A stretch of 64,000 nt of DNA from Panicum virgatum (lineage: Eukaryota > Streptophyta > Magnoliopsida > Poales > Poaceae), in assembly GCF_016808335.1 (NCBI RefSeq), contig NC_053138.1:52978951-53042950 (forward strand), in the 5' to 3' direction. A model generated the notes under the pieces. The model worked only from the letters and a program-made list of their open reading frames with translations. It was not told the DNA's origin and did not search any database. The position numbers were made by a program, and so were the translations under genes. Below, one piece after another: positions 42,353 through 55,613 of the stretch (the stretch's first letter is position 1; the number at the start of each line of letters is the position of its first letter).

Positions 42353-45300
42353 TAGCCAACATGGCATTACGCTTCGCTGGAGCAACTTCAGATGTTGCAA
42401 CTTGTAGCCTACATACTCACCCTATGATCTACCTGTTGATTGGCAGGTGCAGGCATGCCATCTTAAGAAGTTGTGGACCAAGGGCTCCCTAACATTGGAT
42501 GGTGCTCACTTGTATACACACAGTCATCCCGGTTTACGTATGAGGTGAGTGTTATACTTCGCTCAGGTCCTTTTGTGATGCCAGTAGACATTGCGAATGC
42601 CTTTTTTTCTCCTTGGAGGACTACTGATCTTTTTTTTATGTGGCCTTTGTAGAAAAAATATGTTCAAGATCTTGCCAAGATCAAACATCCAGAAGATATC
42701 ACTTTTGAAGGTTCTTGTTGGCTAGATGCCCTCAGATGCAACCAAGTTGACAAACAATGATTGCAGAGACAAGGAAGGCGTTCACCCATGTACTTCAGTT
42801 TGAGATGCATCGCATCTTTTGAATTTTTCCTCTAGACGACTAGGAACAGATACCCTATGTTAGTACACAGAAGTATTATCCGCTAAGGATATTTTGCAAT
42901 CCAACTTTGGAGTTCAGTGGTTTTGCACCGATACATTTTTTAATGTATTTTTGGCGCTCGTTAAAATGCTTGTCATCATCCTAATCGTGAAAGCCTAAAT
43001 GTGAAAGGGAAAGAAGTGCGTCAGTCATCACTTTGAGTAACAGAACACCTCTCGACTAAAATCGTACTAGCTTTGCAAGCACCCCATATATTCTGCTCAG
43101 TACCACAGTATATTAAGTAAGTTGTCAACTAAAATCTTATCTCACATTATGGATCTGAAAAAACATAATGTCCTCTCTTAATATAAAGATGCGCAACTCT
43201 CCTGTGTGTTCGAGAAAAAAAACGTATGAGTCTTTACCATTAACTGACTTGAAGATCTGCAAAATAATGTTGACATTCTACTTGGAACCTGCAGAAATTC
43301 GATACAGATGAATTAGAATATTTTTCGAGATATGATTAACTGAAAGAAGATTAATCCGAAGTCAAAAAATAAGATAATAGTTCAGGTATGAATTTGCCAT
43401 ATAACGCTTAATTAGCAGGTCGGCTGCATTAACAGGTTTTCGAGCCGGAAGTTCGGATGCATGTTTATATATTTGTAAAATTGGTAAATGTGATGTCATG
43501 TTGTTTGTATATTTGTAAATATATTATTATAGCTAAATAACTTTATTATATGATTGCATTTGACTTTTAGTTATTTTTCAATATTCTTTGAATTCGAACA
43601 CGACCAATGGATGGATAGTACTGTAGAGCTCAGGTACATGTAGCAATTCCAAAAGAATAATCGGTAAATAACAAATTAAATAAAACTGGATATGGGAGAA
43701 ATGAGGAAACACTTTGGTACCGGTTAGGAAGACCAATCTGTATCAAAGGGGCTTCTCGCATGCGTCAGCATGGCAGTCTCTGAGGTACCGGTTGGTCATT
43801 CCAACTGGTACCTAAGGTGGTCTTGAGCACAGAATAAAATACCTGGTGTCCTAGAGCAACCCCAAAGGTCCCGGTTTCGAGGTACCGGTTGAAAAACTTT
43901 TCTACCGGTCCCTAAGGATCTTTCCAACCGTTGCCCATAACCCTTTTTCTAGTAGTGCTAGGCTAAGTAAGGTTAAAGCCCAAACTAGAGGTTACGTTAA
44001 GTTTAAGCTTCAGGTTATTGCAATTCAAATATAAACCACACAAAAAAGTACAATTGCAAACCAAATAAAATCCAAAATCGCACCGGCAAAACCATCTTAA
44101 AAATTTAAATTTAAGTTCGGTGTAGTAGCGTTGACTCCATTATTCTACGTGCTGGGGACCTGATGGTTCATGACACAGATGACGAGGGATTAGATCCGGT
44201 ATGGATGAGACGCTCTCTCCAAATATTGAATGACCACAAGAAATAGAAGAGACAAACTGCACTATTCATTTTCAACATGTTACATTAGATTTTTCCGCAC
44301 AATACCTGTCTGTTGTTTTTGTCCATGGTATCTAATTATAGCACCAACAAATTGTTGGTTACTACTCACTATTCTAATAATATAATAAGGTCATGACCTT
44401 AGCTACATGTTTACTGTCCCTTTTGTCATATTTATAGATTAAAATAATGGTTCCAGAAATTGCTGCCGGTTTGTAGTTCATGGACATAGACTATTTATAC
44501 TATAAGAACAAAACTTCATATAATGTTGGCAAAAAAGTATTTTAGTGAATGCTTTGCTGCAAACTTATATCAGATCAATTTCCTTTTTTCAAAAAATGTG
44601 CTAGGCTATTATTTTTCATAATGTTGTGGTACATTTTAGATCTCATATATAGCACTGACATGGGATGATAAACAAAGGAACCTCTTTTTGGACACTCATT
44701 TATTTACATAAAAACTATCCACATATATCCGAAAATCTCTTTCCTGACTTAAACTATATTAGTGCTCATATAATCTGAGAATAAAAATTGTAATGAGAAA
44801 CAACTCCATGCTTGTAGCCCTGCAGTGATATATGCGCCGGAGCTGGTATATATACTATTTATATAAATCTGGTGACCTTATCCAAGAATTAAACAGTGTC
44901 TTCAGCTTCTTCAGAAACACATTTGGTTGATGGTAAACAACAAAACCCGTCAAATATGTAAACAATATTTATTTCCATTTGGACAGACAAAAAGAAAACC
45001 TGACCGTAATTTGATTTTTTTGGGAAAAAAAAACTTATATAGTATGTAAAACAGAGGACAGGATAGAATATTGGATTGATGGTAAACTATTGGATTCAGT
45101 CATCCGAAGAAATAGCAGCAATGCAAGGACATAATATGCGAGGAGTATTAAATCATGTAACACTAATCAATAGTATGTATGTAAAATTGTTCCTGGTTAA
45201 CTTCCTGTAAGCTTAAATAGTATGTTTATAAATCAGCCATTCTACTAAACAATGTAATGAGTGACATGAAACTGGTTATATTTTCAGGACTACTTCCTGT

Positions 45301-48300
45301 GAGATTACAATGTACATTACACAAAGAAATGTTACATGATGCAGACACTAGATAACATCAAGGCAAGTTATATAGCTTCAGGACAATTATTATGATACCT
45401 CGTATTCCTCAATCAAGCAAAAACGTTCCATCACGCACACCTACATCATACTCAACAAAGATTTGATAAACCCTAAACTCTAAAACACAGACGGTAAACT
45501 AATGAAATATATATCGACTCAAAACTTTTGTTTTCCATATCGGAGTTCGAGACCATTTCTAAGTGTCCAATAATAAGTGAAATTTGACTAGCAAATTAGT
45601 GATCTAGTGAACCATCCAAATCTCTGATTTATACATTGCCACCCAGCAAATTAGGGACTTGTTTGCTGCACAAACAAGATTTTGTTAGGCTGACCTTTAG
45701 GAAATTCACGATTTATGGCTAGGGGGAGCAACATATATATAGAACTTTATGTCTTCGTTTAAGCTCAAAGATGCATGACAAAACAAAACTTGTATAGTGA
45801 GTGCAGATCAGAATAGTGTGTGCTTTTACACGCATGACCGAAGTGCAATGCCTGAGCAAGAGGCAACCAATAGCCAAGGTATTTGACCTTGAGAACATTA
45901 AGGAGAAATTTATATAGTTGCATGCCTCAGATGACTAGCGAAAAAATATGCATAGCATGTCAAGCAAAGTTGTCAATCAGGTATGTAATGATCCATAAAT
46001 AGCATCGGTAAGAACACTATTGGTTGCTAATAAACACACAAAGTATGCAGTTTTAGCTATGATTTAAGTACAGTTCTAAAAATTTAGAGAGGCGCATTAT
46101 TATTACCAAAGTCATCACTTCACTAATTAAATTTGACAGCATATAATAAATTGCTGGCTTGCTGCTATATACTTTTATCCTCCTTCCTACCGTGCAGAAA
46201 GAAGATTGCCTCTCCCAGCAAATGTGATCCAAAAACTCAATGGCCAAACGGCAAAAACATAATTTTAGGAAAAGAGTGATATACCAATCATGGGATAGAC
46301 CCAGCCAAAGGAAACCCATATGTTGTGTAAACTGGATAATTGGGAGTAGCATTAGAAGCAAAATAACAGATGTTTACCCAGCAAGCAAAATAATAGTTTC
46401 TAAAAATCAGATTATAATCAGAATACAGTGAATTTATTACATATCAAAATAATTGAGTGGACTTGCCAGTTATCAAGCATTTATACAGTAATGTTATACA
46501 TAAAGATTTCTAGGTGCCATGTATTTTTTATTCAACATAGCAAAACTATGCATGTAATGGTAAAACATTTTCCTTTACCACACAATACAGCACACATAAA
46601 TTAAAAGCATTTTAGATTGGCTGCATTAGCTTCTTGCACTACAAGAGAAAGGCCTATCGGCTGGTCGGGCCAAAAATACGGGGCATTGTTGCACCGGTAC
46701 TGATTCATATGTTGCATCAAAGATACAGGCTACATCAATTAAAATCATTTGCTAGAAAAAGACTTATACCCATATTCGTCATACTACGTAAAACAGACCA
46801 ATTGAATTTACTGTAACTAATATATGTAGTTTGGGGTTGCTACAGATCAACAGTAAAATACTGGCAAACTGGAGGTTAATGCAATAAAACATAAAACGTT
46901 GTTGTAACTCCAACACAACCATCACTTACAGAAAACTTACACACTGCTGCAAAACCAAAATGATAGCTGTACAAACAAGATTTTGTTAGACTGACCTTAA
47001 GCAAATTGATGATTTATGGCTGGGGGTGCAACATATATGTCTTTATTTAAGTTCAAAGATGCAGAACAAAACAAAACTTGTGTAGTGAGTGCAGATGAGA
47101 ATAGTGTCCTTTAGACGCATGATCAAAGTGCAGTGCCTGAGAAAGAGGCAACCAATAAACAAAGTATTTGACCTTAGAACATTAAAGAGAAATTTATGTA
47201 GTTTCATGCCTCAGTTGACTAGTGAAAAAATAATATGCATAGCATGTCAAGCAAAGTTGTAAATGAGGTAGGTCATGATCCATAAAAAGCATCGGTAAGA
47301 TCACTATGGTTGCTAAACACAAAGTATGTAGTTTTAGCTATGATTTAGGTACAGTCACTCCACTAATTAAATTTGATAGCATATAATAAATTGCTGGCTT
47401 GCTGCGATACACGTTTATCCTCCTTCCTACCATGCAGAAAAAAGATTTAAAATATATTGCCTCTCCCATCAGTAAATGTGATCCACAAACTCAATGGCCA
47501 AACGGCAAAAACATAAATTTAGAAAAAGAGTGATATACCAATCATGGGAGAGACCCAGCCAAAGGATACCCATATGCTGTGTAAACTGGATAATTGGAAG
47601 TACCATTAGAAGCAAAATAGCAGAGGTTACCCAGCAAGCAAAATAATAGTATCTAGACCAGATTTTAATAAGAATATAGTGAATTTATTACATATCAAAA
47701 TAATTAAATGGACTTGCCTGTTCTCAAGCATGTATACAGTAATGTTATACTTAAAGATTGGTAGGTGCCATTTATGTCAATATTTATTGAACATAGCAAA
47801 ACTATGCATGTAATGGTAAAACATTTTCCTTTGCCACAATACAGCACACATAAATTCAAAGCATTTGGATCGGCTGCATTAGCTTAACTTCTTGTATAAG
47901 CATATGTTGCAGCAAAGATACTGGAGGCTACATACATCGACTAAAATCATTTGTTAAAAAAGAATTATATCCATGTTTGACATATTGTGTAAAGCGGACC
48001 AATTAAATATAATGTAACTGATGATATCTGTAGTTTGGGATTACTGCAGATCAACACTAACATACAGGCAGACTGGAGGTTGATGCAATAAAACACAAAT
48101 CCTTGTTGTTACTCCAGCACAACCATCACCTTAGAAAACCTACACACTGCTGCAAAACCAAAATGATAGTGGTGCATCAAGAAAAATAACATCGTAATGA
48201 TGATGCAACAATAACCATCACTGGTGAAAAATGATAATTGAAATTCTAAAATAAATGTTGACAGAAAACACAAACCTTAAGATGCCTTTTAATTTTCAGG

Positions 48301-49147
48301 TAGATCTAAAAGCACTTCGAATTTGAAATCCAGTAGAGAAGAATCCAGAACCCAGAATTTTGCAAATCTGAAATCAACAAAAAATCCAGACTCCATAATT
48401 AATCATTAACTAATATTGTTCTAACTAATTCTTCAAGCGACCGAGGTTGCAAGTTAATGGAGAACCATGGTTAGTTGGTTAATATAATTCTGAGGGCAAG
48501 AATGATAGAGTATTGGGTTACTTACTCATCCGAGTAAGTTTAGCTATACAAGTAATTAAGCGGAGTAATCCCAAAGGCATGTCTCAAGACAGTAAGATAG
48601 CTAATCACTCGATCTGCTTTTGTAACCGATCCACTTTAATTTGTCAGCGTATTGGATTCAATCTGAAACCACAAAATCACACCACAGTATTCAGGAGAAT
48701 CTACAGTTCAGAAGAACATTTAATTTTGGTCATTTGAAAATTAGCATCCACTCACAGTAACTTGCATATACATAGATCACCTACGAGAGTGTGATTATTC
48801 AACTGCTAATGATGTCCACTTGCAACTTAAATTACGAGTATGAACTAACTGTATCCCAAAGCTTTGTCATTTCTACATCAGAATGTAGCCGGCCCGCAAA
48901 TTTCATAGATGGTATATATACTCAATGCACGGGCATCATTCAGATTTCAGAATTGCACAGGAGGAAAAAGCACTCTCACGAATTTCAATCAAGAAGACAA
49001 GCAATTTATAAGTCTTACATGTTCAACAGCAATCTGAAATTGCACCAGTTTCATGCACCAATATTTCATATTTCTCAAAACAAGTCATTAATAATTCATA
49101 AAAAGAAGTCTGGGGATCAATAATCAACTACATCCACTTGGAGTGAA
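42353..49147. other. Non-coding 3' flank of F-box gene, arm 2
   Basis: Inverse copy of 10760-17722. It contains the LINE tail (about 43170-43225), the ACCGGT CACTA-type end (about 43705-43957), the two tandem 1.2-kb units (about 45675-48180) and the 66-bp micro-element (46637-46702). No gene is seen. Confidence 0.7.
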
Positions 49148-50444
49148 TCATATGTAAAGCCCTTGCATCAGCGCTTTCATGTGCCTCTTCAGGTAGGCTA
49201 TATTGGCCACCACATTAGGGAATGCAGAACTGCGTAGAGTGACGGATGGCAGAAACACGGTGGTGTCAGTGCCACCCATCTCATGCCGCGCAAGCCTTCT
49301 GTTGCCAAGATCCACCGTGAAGGCCTGGTAGTGGACGTTGCCAGGCCCCCAGGTGCGCAGCAGGAGCATTCCGGCACCCACATCGTTGCCAGAAGGGACC
49401 AGGTAGGACCTCTGGTTCAAGCCGCTCTGGGCCTCATCGCCGGCCTGCCTGGCAACGTATGTCAGGCGCGGCTGTGGCCTGACCTCCACCTCGAGCACGT
49501 CTCCGGCGCGGTTGGGGACGAAGAAGCGGCCCTGCACGGCGAGGCCGCCATGGATTGCCGGCAGCTCGCACTCGATGTCGCCGGCGCAGCTCATGTCGAC
49601 GGCTCGCCAAAGGGTGTCGCCCGGCTCTGCGCAGACGATGGCCGTATGTATCATCCCCCAGTTAAGGGAGAGCACCACGGTGGGCTTCGACCGTGGCCGT
49701 CCCATGTTGTCGATGTCAGTCAGAACGCCGGCCGCCTTGATGTTGCAGTACGAGTAGTAGATCACATCGCCGTCTCCGTTGTCGTCCCCGTCGCCCAAAG
49801 GTTGCGTCAGTTGCACCGTGGACATCATCGGAAGGTCGGTGAAGGCCATGGTGAGCGGGTTGAGCAGGCATACAGTGTCGGTGAGCGAGTGCCAGAGCAC
49901 CAGGAGGCCCTCCGTGTTGCCGTGGTGGGTGTACTCCTTGGGATTCGGCAGTTCGATCCGGAGCGTGGCGCCGGTCCGCACGTTGACGAAGCGCTCCGGC
50001 TTGCCGTCCCGGCGGAGCTTCTCTTCAGCGATCAGCAGCCACTGCCGGGGGAAGAAGCGGGGATCCAGGGTGCTGGGGTCCGTGGTGGAGCTCCTCCACG
50101 GCTTGCAGACGGCCCTCAGGCGGATGTACTCCGCCACGTCGTCGGACAGGAGGTCGCCGGCGATCTTGCCGACGAGATCGGGGAGGAGATGGGCCCAGTC
50201 CCTCACTTCTACCCTGGAGGAGAAACACACAAACGACGGTCAGATTCAGAATTGCAGATCTCTGCTGCGTTGCAAAAAGGGGGAAATTTGAGCGGAAGGA
50301 GAAGAAGCATGGGTAGATTGGAGAGGAGCTAGCTTACTCTTCCAGGGAATCGTCGCTGCCGGTGACGGGAACGGGGACGGGGACGGGCCCTGCTCCGGAG
50401 GTCCGCCGGGCGGCGCGCCGTGGGCGCTTGTCGACGCGCGACAT
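49148..50444 (-). CDS. F-box/DUF295-type protein, intact copy (arm 2)
   Basis: Two exons, 50338-50444 and 49148-50213 (donor GA|GTAAGC, acceptor CTCCAG|GG), give 390 residues starting MSRVDKRPRRAARR. A short basic, Pro/Val-rich N-terminus is followed by an F-box-like helix set (WAHLLPDLVGKIAGDLL, then YIRLRAVCKPWRSS, about residues 41-90). A C-terminal region of the DUF295 or KIB-like beta-propeller type follows (GLLVLWHSLTDTVCLLNPLT; WRAVDMSCAG; FFVPNRAGDVLEV; ending MQGLYI). Such proteins recruit targets to SCF ubiquitin ligases; the target is unknown. No frameshift or stop is present. This is the uninterrupted counterpart of the arm 1 copy and shows the empty target site of C1. Confidence 0.9.
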
Positions 50445-51184
50445 GACGGGCGACGGGCGCGACGGTGAGGGCCGCTGGATCGATTTCGCCGGAGCTGAGG
50501 AGAATGGAGAGCGCTGCAACTTGAAGACTAGCGCGCAGTCCAGACGAGAATGGAACGTGTTGCATGCTGCCTTGCTGGACGCTGGACAGATTGCGTGACA
50601 GGATTTTCGGGGCCCCTGTTGAGAACTGCCTGTCCATTTTAGAAACGGACAAATACAGTTTTTTTCTTGATTTTTTTGGGGAAATAATCTATATAAATTC
50701 TTTAATTGCTTAAAGTTATTGACATACACCCGAATGTTACAACGACATTATATATGTCACGCTCAGTTAGATATGTTTTATGTGATAATTAAGATTTGTT
50801 TTCATATCTTTAATTTGTCTAGTATCCATATATATTGTAGTATTGTCCCTCATAAATTTTGTAGCACTAACTTGTCACAAAAAATATTTTAAAATACCCC
50901 CTCCATCCACAAGTATAAATATATACCTTTTTATTTGCTCTAAGCCAAATCTATCTAAAATATAAATATTATAAATTGAAAAGTTATTTCCACTACTAAA
51001 AAGTCATTTCTGATTTTTACATGTGTGCCTTTGGGCTAGCATATATATGCTGAATGTTTTTAGTATGGCCATATATTGTTGTACTGTAGAGAGGCTGGAA
51101 CGCCTTGTCTGGTTCCCATCATGTAAAATCTCTTCAGATTCACTATATGATATCTGATGTGTATATAGAATAATGCCGTAATCA
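50445..51184 (-). promoter_or_regulatory. 5' flank of the F-box gene
   Basis: GC-rich leader for ~150 bp beyond the ATG, then AT-rich. About 50897-50990 resembles one half of a Stowaway-type MITE (CCCCTCCATCCACAAGTAT). CACTACTAAAAAGTC at about 50991 resembles a lone CACTA end. No promoter element can be named with confidence. Confidence 0.4.
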
Positions 51185-51425
51185 CACTACTACAAAAACG
51201 TTGATTTGTCCTGGTTGGGAAACCCCTGTTGTCCCGGTTTCCTAACCGGGAACGCCAATCCGGGACAAAAGGGGTGCCTTTTGTCCCAGGTCTGGCAACC
51301 GGGACAAAAGAGGACCTTTAGTCCCGGTTGGTAACACCAACCGGGACAAAAGGTGCAGCTAGCGCCCACGTGGCTGGCGCACCCTTTTGTCCCGGTTGGT
51401 GTTACCAACCGGGACAAAAGGTCCT
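51185..51425. repeat. 3' terminus and subterminal repeats of C4
   Basis: Terminal CACTACTACAAAAACGTTG is followed by eight or more GGGACAAAAGG/CCTTTTGTCCC motifs in facing pairs. One pair, TTTAGTCCCGGTTGG...CCAACCGGGACAAAAGG, forms a near-perfect palindrome. Confidence 0.85.
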
Positions 51426-51955
51426 TTTTTCATGTTTTCTTTTTCTCAATTATTTTTCTATTTCAATTATACTTTTGCATTTCAATTAAACTTATGTATT
51501 GGAATTCAGTGTGTATGATCTCCACTAATATATATATATAGTTACTTATATAATATTTGTCCTAGATAGTTTTCATATATAAATTAATTCACTTATATAT
51601 ATATATATATGTATACACATATCTATACATGTGAATTCCTTTACATATGAAAATATCTAGGACCAATATTATATAAATATATATATATATACACATATAT
51701 ATTATTGGAATGCTTATATATATAATACATACATACTCCATCATATTTGCATAGGTATATTCGTTCTTAATTACATAGGTATATTTGTTCTTAATTACAT
51801 AGTAGAATTCGCCTTTTGGAAATTTAATACATACATACTCATAAATAGAAATTTAATACATAGACACACATATATATTTACATAGGTATATTCGTTCTTA
51901 ATTACATATATACGCGTATATTGTCATATTTGCTGTGATTGTCAATATTAGATAT
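51426..51955. other. AT-rich 3' region of C4
   Basis: TA-rich sequence with several ATATAT runs and a ~60-bp partly repeated block (ACATAGGTATATTCGTTCTT three times between 51750 and 51905). No gene. Confidence 0.6.
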
Positions 51956-54900
51956 TCCATTATAGTAGAATTCGCCTTTTGGATCGAGGACTTGCTCAAC
52001 AATAAATCCGGAGAATTGTTCTTGAATCGCCATAATCTTTTCCTCCGGTATGAGTTTATCGCGCATCTCCCCGACCTATGGAAAAAGGGGATAATTAATT
52101 TCGACTAATTAAAATACGAGTTCAAATATTAACAAGTTTTTTACTTACTTCCTCCTCCCAATCTATCCAGCCCTTTGGAGGACCTACCAGACCATGGATG
52201 TTCTCGCATACATAGTATGCGCACAATACAGTGCCTTGTTTCTGCCTCATACACTTTAAGAGAGAAGAAATTATCAGTTATTTACATGAATATATAATAA
52301 AACTAATGAATCGTGCAACGAATCATCCAAGTGCGTACCGCAAAATCTGTCTTGATCTTCAATTCCTTGTCAAATTTGCCTGGATGATTTTTAGCGAATT
52401 CTTTCCAAACCCTGTGCATGATTAGAACAATTATAAGTAACAAAGTGATTCAAATTATCGGTCATCGACGGAGTAGTGGTAGAATTACTTTTTCATCATG
52501 TTAAGAAGATTTTCATATTGTTCTGGAGGTCTCCTCAATGAGTCCATAACCACGAGTAGGCTCTTCTCGGGAATTATGAAATTAGGACCCAGTGTTCACT
52601 GCAAGATTATACGGAGGCAGTTCTTGGTAGTTAAGGTTTAAACAATTCGATTACAGAATAGAAAGAGTTAGACGGAAGGAATCACTCACGCAAAGTTGTA
52701 AGGAAACAATATCATTTGCTTGTTGTGAAGAACGCTTATGTACTTGAACAAGTTTTGGAATATCTCATCGGAATTGTCGCGTAGAAGCCTCCAATTACAA
52801 GTAATTGGGTCGATGGAGCCGAGGTGAGAGTATCCCTTTCTCCTGCAAGTTTGTATCTCCATTCTACATGATACCGAATAAATCAAGGGATCAGTATGTT
52901 GAGATCATGCAAAACAATACGTAAGGAGAGTAAAATACTTACAGAACCCACAAGCCGACCATAGAGATGTCGAGGGCCTCCTGATGGAATAGTTGGTAAA
53001 TTTCTTCCCAGTTTATCCATATAATGGCCTCCCCCCATAAGAAATCGTCATCTTTAATCTTTGCGCCCTGTATGAAGATGCAATCGGCCATCGCACGCAT
53101 GTAGTGCTGGTGCAGCTTATACATTTGCGTTGGAAGCACAGACACTACTTCGGGGGGTACAAGAGTTTTGCCAATCTCAAACGTCCATTTGACGACCACA
53201 TCGGCCTTTGGAATATCTTCTCCCCCTGCAATCTGAGCCGCCGTCAGTTTTGATTCTTTCAAAAATGTAACAAAGTCTTGTTCTTGCGTCGTCTGTCCCA
53301 CTACGAGAGGCTCTATTGATTATTTCTTTTGGGCTCCGAGCTGTGGAACGTCGGACGACGACGACTTTGATTGTATCTTCTTTTTCTCAGTAGTTTTGAT
53401 AATTGTGCATTCGTAGTCTGAAGGGGGGTCTCTCGGAATGAATTTTCTCTTATTTGCTTCGCATATTCCCTTAAAAAATTTCAAATCTATCGGATTTATG
53501 ACTTTCTCGGGCTCCGGCTTCGGCTTCGGCTTGAAGTGCTCTTTAACTCTTTCTTGAGTTATCCGATCGTATTCTTCAAGGCTCATGTCTTAGGGTTTAA
53601 TAGGAGACTCCTTGGTTTTCTTCTCCTTTTCCTTCTTCTTTGGAGGCTCCTTAGCCGGTGCAGCTACCTTCTTTATCGGCGGCCGTTTCTGCTTCTTTGC
53701 CAGCGGCGGAGGGGGTGACCATGGAGGCGACGGTGACGCTTGAGTGTTCATCGGCGCATGAGATGATGGTGATGGAGAATGTGCCGGTGATCCTTGCCGA
53801 GACAGTGCTGCCCTTGGGGAGTTTTGCGGAGATGCTGGCCTTGGAGAGGCATGCTGAGATGCCGGTCTTGGTGTTTGATCATCCGACTTTAGGACAATGT
53901 AGCGCTTATCCCATAGGATGTAGCCATGAATGGCTTCTGCTAGTGTCCTCTCCCCATCGCCTCCAGGAATATCAAGCTCGAGCGTCTCCCAACACTGGCA
54001 CACCTGCTCCATGCCAACTCGTGTGTATCCAGGCAGAATTTGCTGCCCGTGGTACACGTCGCCTGGTTGGGTTGGCATGGCGGTACCGTACGCAACAGTG
54101 AACATTAAGTTCTTAACGGCAGTCTGCAGGTCACAAGGTGTCCGCTGGGTGATCTCATCCACTGGAAATCGCTGCGGGGCTGACGCTTCAACTGCGGCCT
54201 GGATCCCCGTTGGCTCGGCGACGGCGACGTCTGTGGAAGCGCAGCTGCTTTTCCGCTGAGACAGGTGATCGGCTGCGACATTAGGCTCTGGAGGCACCGT
54301 TTGCGCTTGTTGTTGCTGGCTCATTGCTATGGCCACTTGGCGTTGAACCTCTTCCTCCAGTCTTTGATCGTGTGACATGAGCCGTTCCTCTAGCCTTCGC
54401 ATGTGCTCCCGCTCATCATTCTTTCTTCTTTGCCGGCTTCTATATGATTCAATGTAATCCCTGAACCCATACTTCCATGGAACCACACCTTTGCCTCTTG
54501 TGTGGACTGGATGCTCTGGATTCCCAAGGGCGTAAGTCAGCTCGTGCCTCTCTCTATCCGGCTGGAATGTTCCCTTGGCCGCTGCTTGCATGGCCTCCTG
54601 TAGTCTCTGGGCTGCTCGCTGGATGTTTGGCCCATAGATGCAGTCATCAGTCAATGGGTCCAAGCTTCCCCCATGACCATAAAACCAGGTCCTCGACCTT
54701 TCAGGCCAGTTCAAGGTCGTAGGTTGGATGCCTCTGTCAAGCAGATCCTGCTCCATCTTCTCCCATTTGGGTATTGCAAGCTTGTAGCCTCCTTGGCCTA
54801 GAGTGCGATGGTACACTTTCTTTGAGGCGTTGTCTTTGGCCTTCTGCACCTTCTGAAGCCCAAGCTCTGAAGACTTGTATTCCACAAATGCATCCCAGTG

Positions 54901-55597
54901 ACCCTTGAGCTTTTCGAGCTCGCCGGTAAATACGGGTGTGGTCCCGGTCTTGATATATTTCTTCGTCAAAATTTTCTTGAATGATTGCAGCTGTTCGGCC
55001 ATCTTACTCAGGGTCCAGCGCTTGCATATCTCTTCGGATTCAGCTGGAACCGTGAAATTTTTCTTAAGCTCCCGCCAACACCATTCTTTTTCTCTTTCGG
55101 GTACCGCATCCCGTTCCTCGCTTGGATTGTAAGCTTTCCAGAGCCTGAAGCTGATCGGGATGTGGTCCCTGACAATACATCCGGATTGTCTTATGAATTT
55201 TTTGGCGGCAGCTTTTGGAGCGATCGGTTCGCCATCCGGACCAACTTCCGTTATAATGAACCGCCCTTCCAGTTTTTTTTGTTGGGCCTCGCTTCGTCTT
55301 TTTCTGTTGCGACGATGATCCAGACGGCTATAAAAAAACATTCATAGTATTCATATAGATTCAGATGAAAATATGATTGTCACTACAAATAAGTATAGTT
55401 GTGATATGTACATTAGCACTTTGTTCAGCAGCAGTGTCATCCTGAATATATGGTGGCTCAATTCCATCACCGGACATATTCAAATATATGTCGGTATTGC
55501 TGCCATCATCAGCTTGTTCAGGGACATCTCCTTGACCTTCGCCAATCATATTCAACAGGAACTATTCATCTTCCGCGTCTGTGTGTCGCGGGTCCAT
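51956..55597 (-). pseudogene. C4 second gene: DUF8039 plus Ulp1-like (C48) protease domains, broken
   Basis: Exons on the minus strand: 55413-55597 (starts MDPRHTDAEDE), about 53320-55331, 52939-53318, 52688-52862, then short exons near 52497-52590, 52322-52413, 52150-52250 and 51956-52077. The N-terminal half has the GRFIITEVGPDGEPIAP motif of plant CACTA proteins, a coiled coil (EHMRRLEERLMSHDQRLEEE) and a DUF8039-type block (QQILPGYTRVGMEQVCQCW). The C-terminal half resembles Ulp1 cysteine proteases, which cleave SUMO: a His in EHWVLI, Asp in VVMDSLRR and Gln/Cys in QKQGTVLCAYYVCE. Damage: stops TAG after DAEDE, TAA at 53590-53592 and TAA at 53320-53322; an A8 run near 55272 shifts frame; one T is missing after EHW. 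The apparent frame start just right of the A8 run is an artefact. Confidence 0.78.
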
Positions 55598-55613
55598 CGT
55601 AACTAAAATATGA

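Larger units (their letters stand above)
41590..49793 (-). repeat. Arm 2 of ~8.2-kb inverted duplication
   Basis: Reverse complement of arm 1 (1-323 plus 10434-18329). It contains the C3 right end, the C2 right end, the long 3' flank and the F-box gene, and lacks C1. The outer homology reaches at least 49793, where arm 1 meets the window edge. The inner boundary is about 41590, at CTAGGGTCCATACC. Confidence 0.95.

Noticed and set aside
1..49793. CRISPR array, prokaryotic operon, ribosomal RNA or viral replicon
   Set aside because: Repeats are transposon subterminal arrays without regular spacers, genes have spliceosomal introns, and no rRNA or viral polymerase sequence was seen.
49283..50332. 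349-codon plus-strand frame
   Set aside because: Antisense shadow of the F-box gene exon on the minus strand, which has the recognisable motifs and splice sites.
55266..55341. A start for the C4 second gene immediately right of the A8 run
   Set aside because: The residues between that apparent start and the A8 run come from intron and the wrong frame. The family N-terminus is coded by the exon at 55413-55597, with a one-base homopolymer shift at about 55272.
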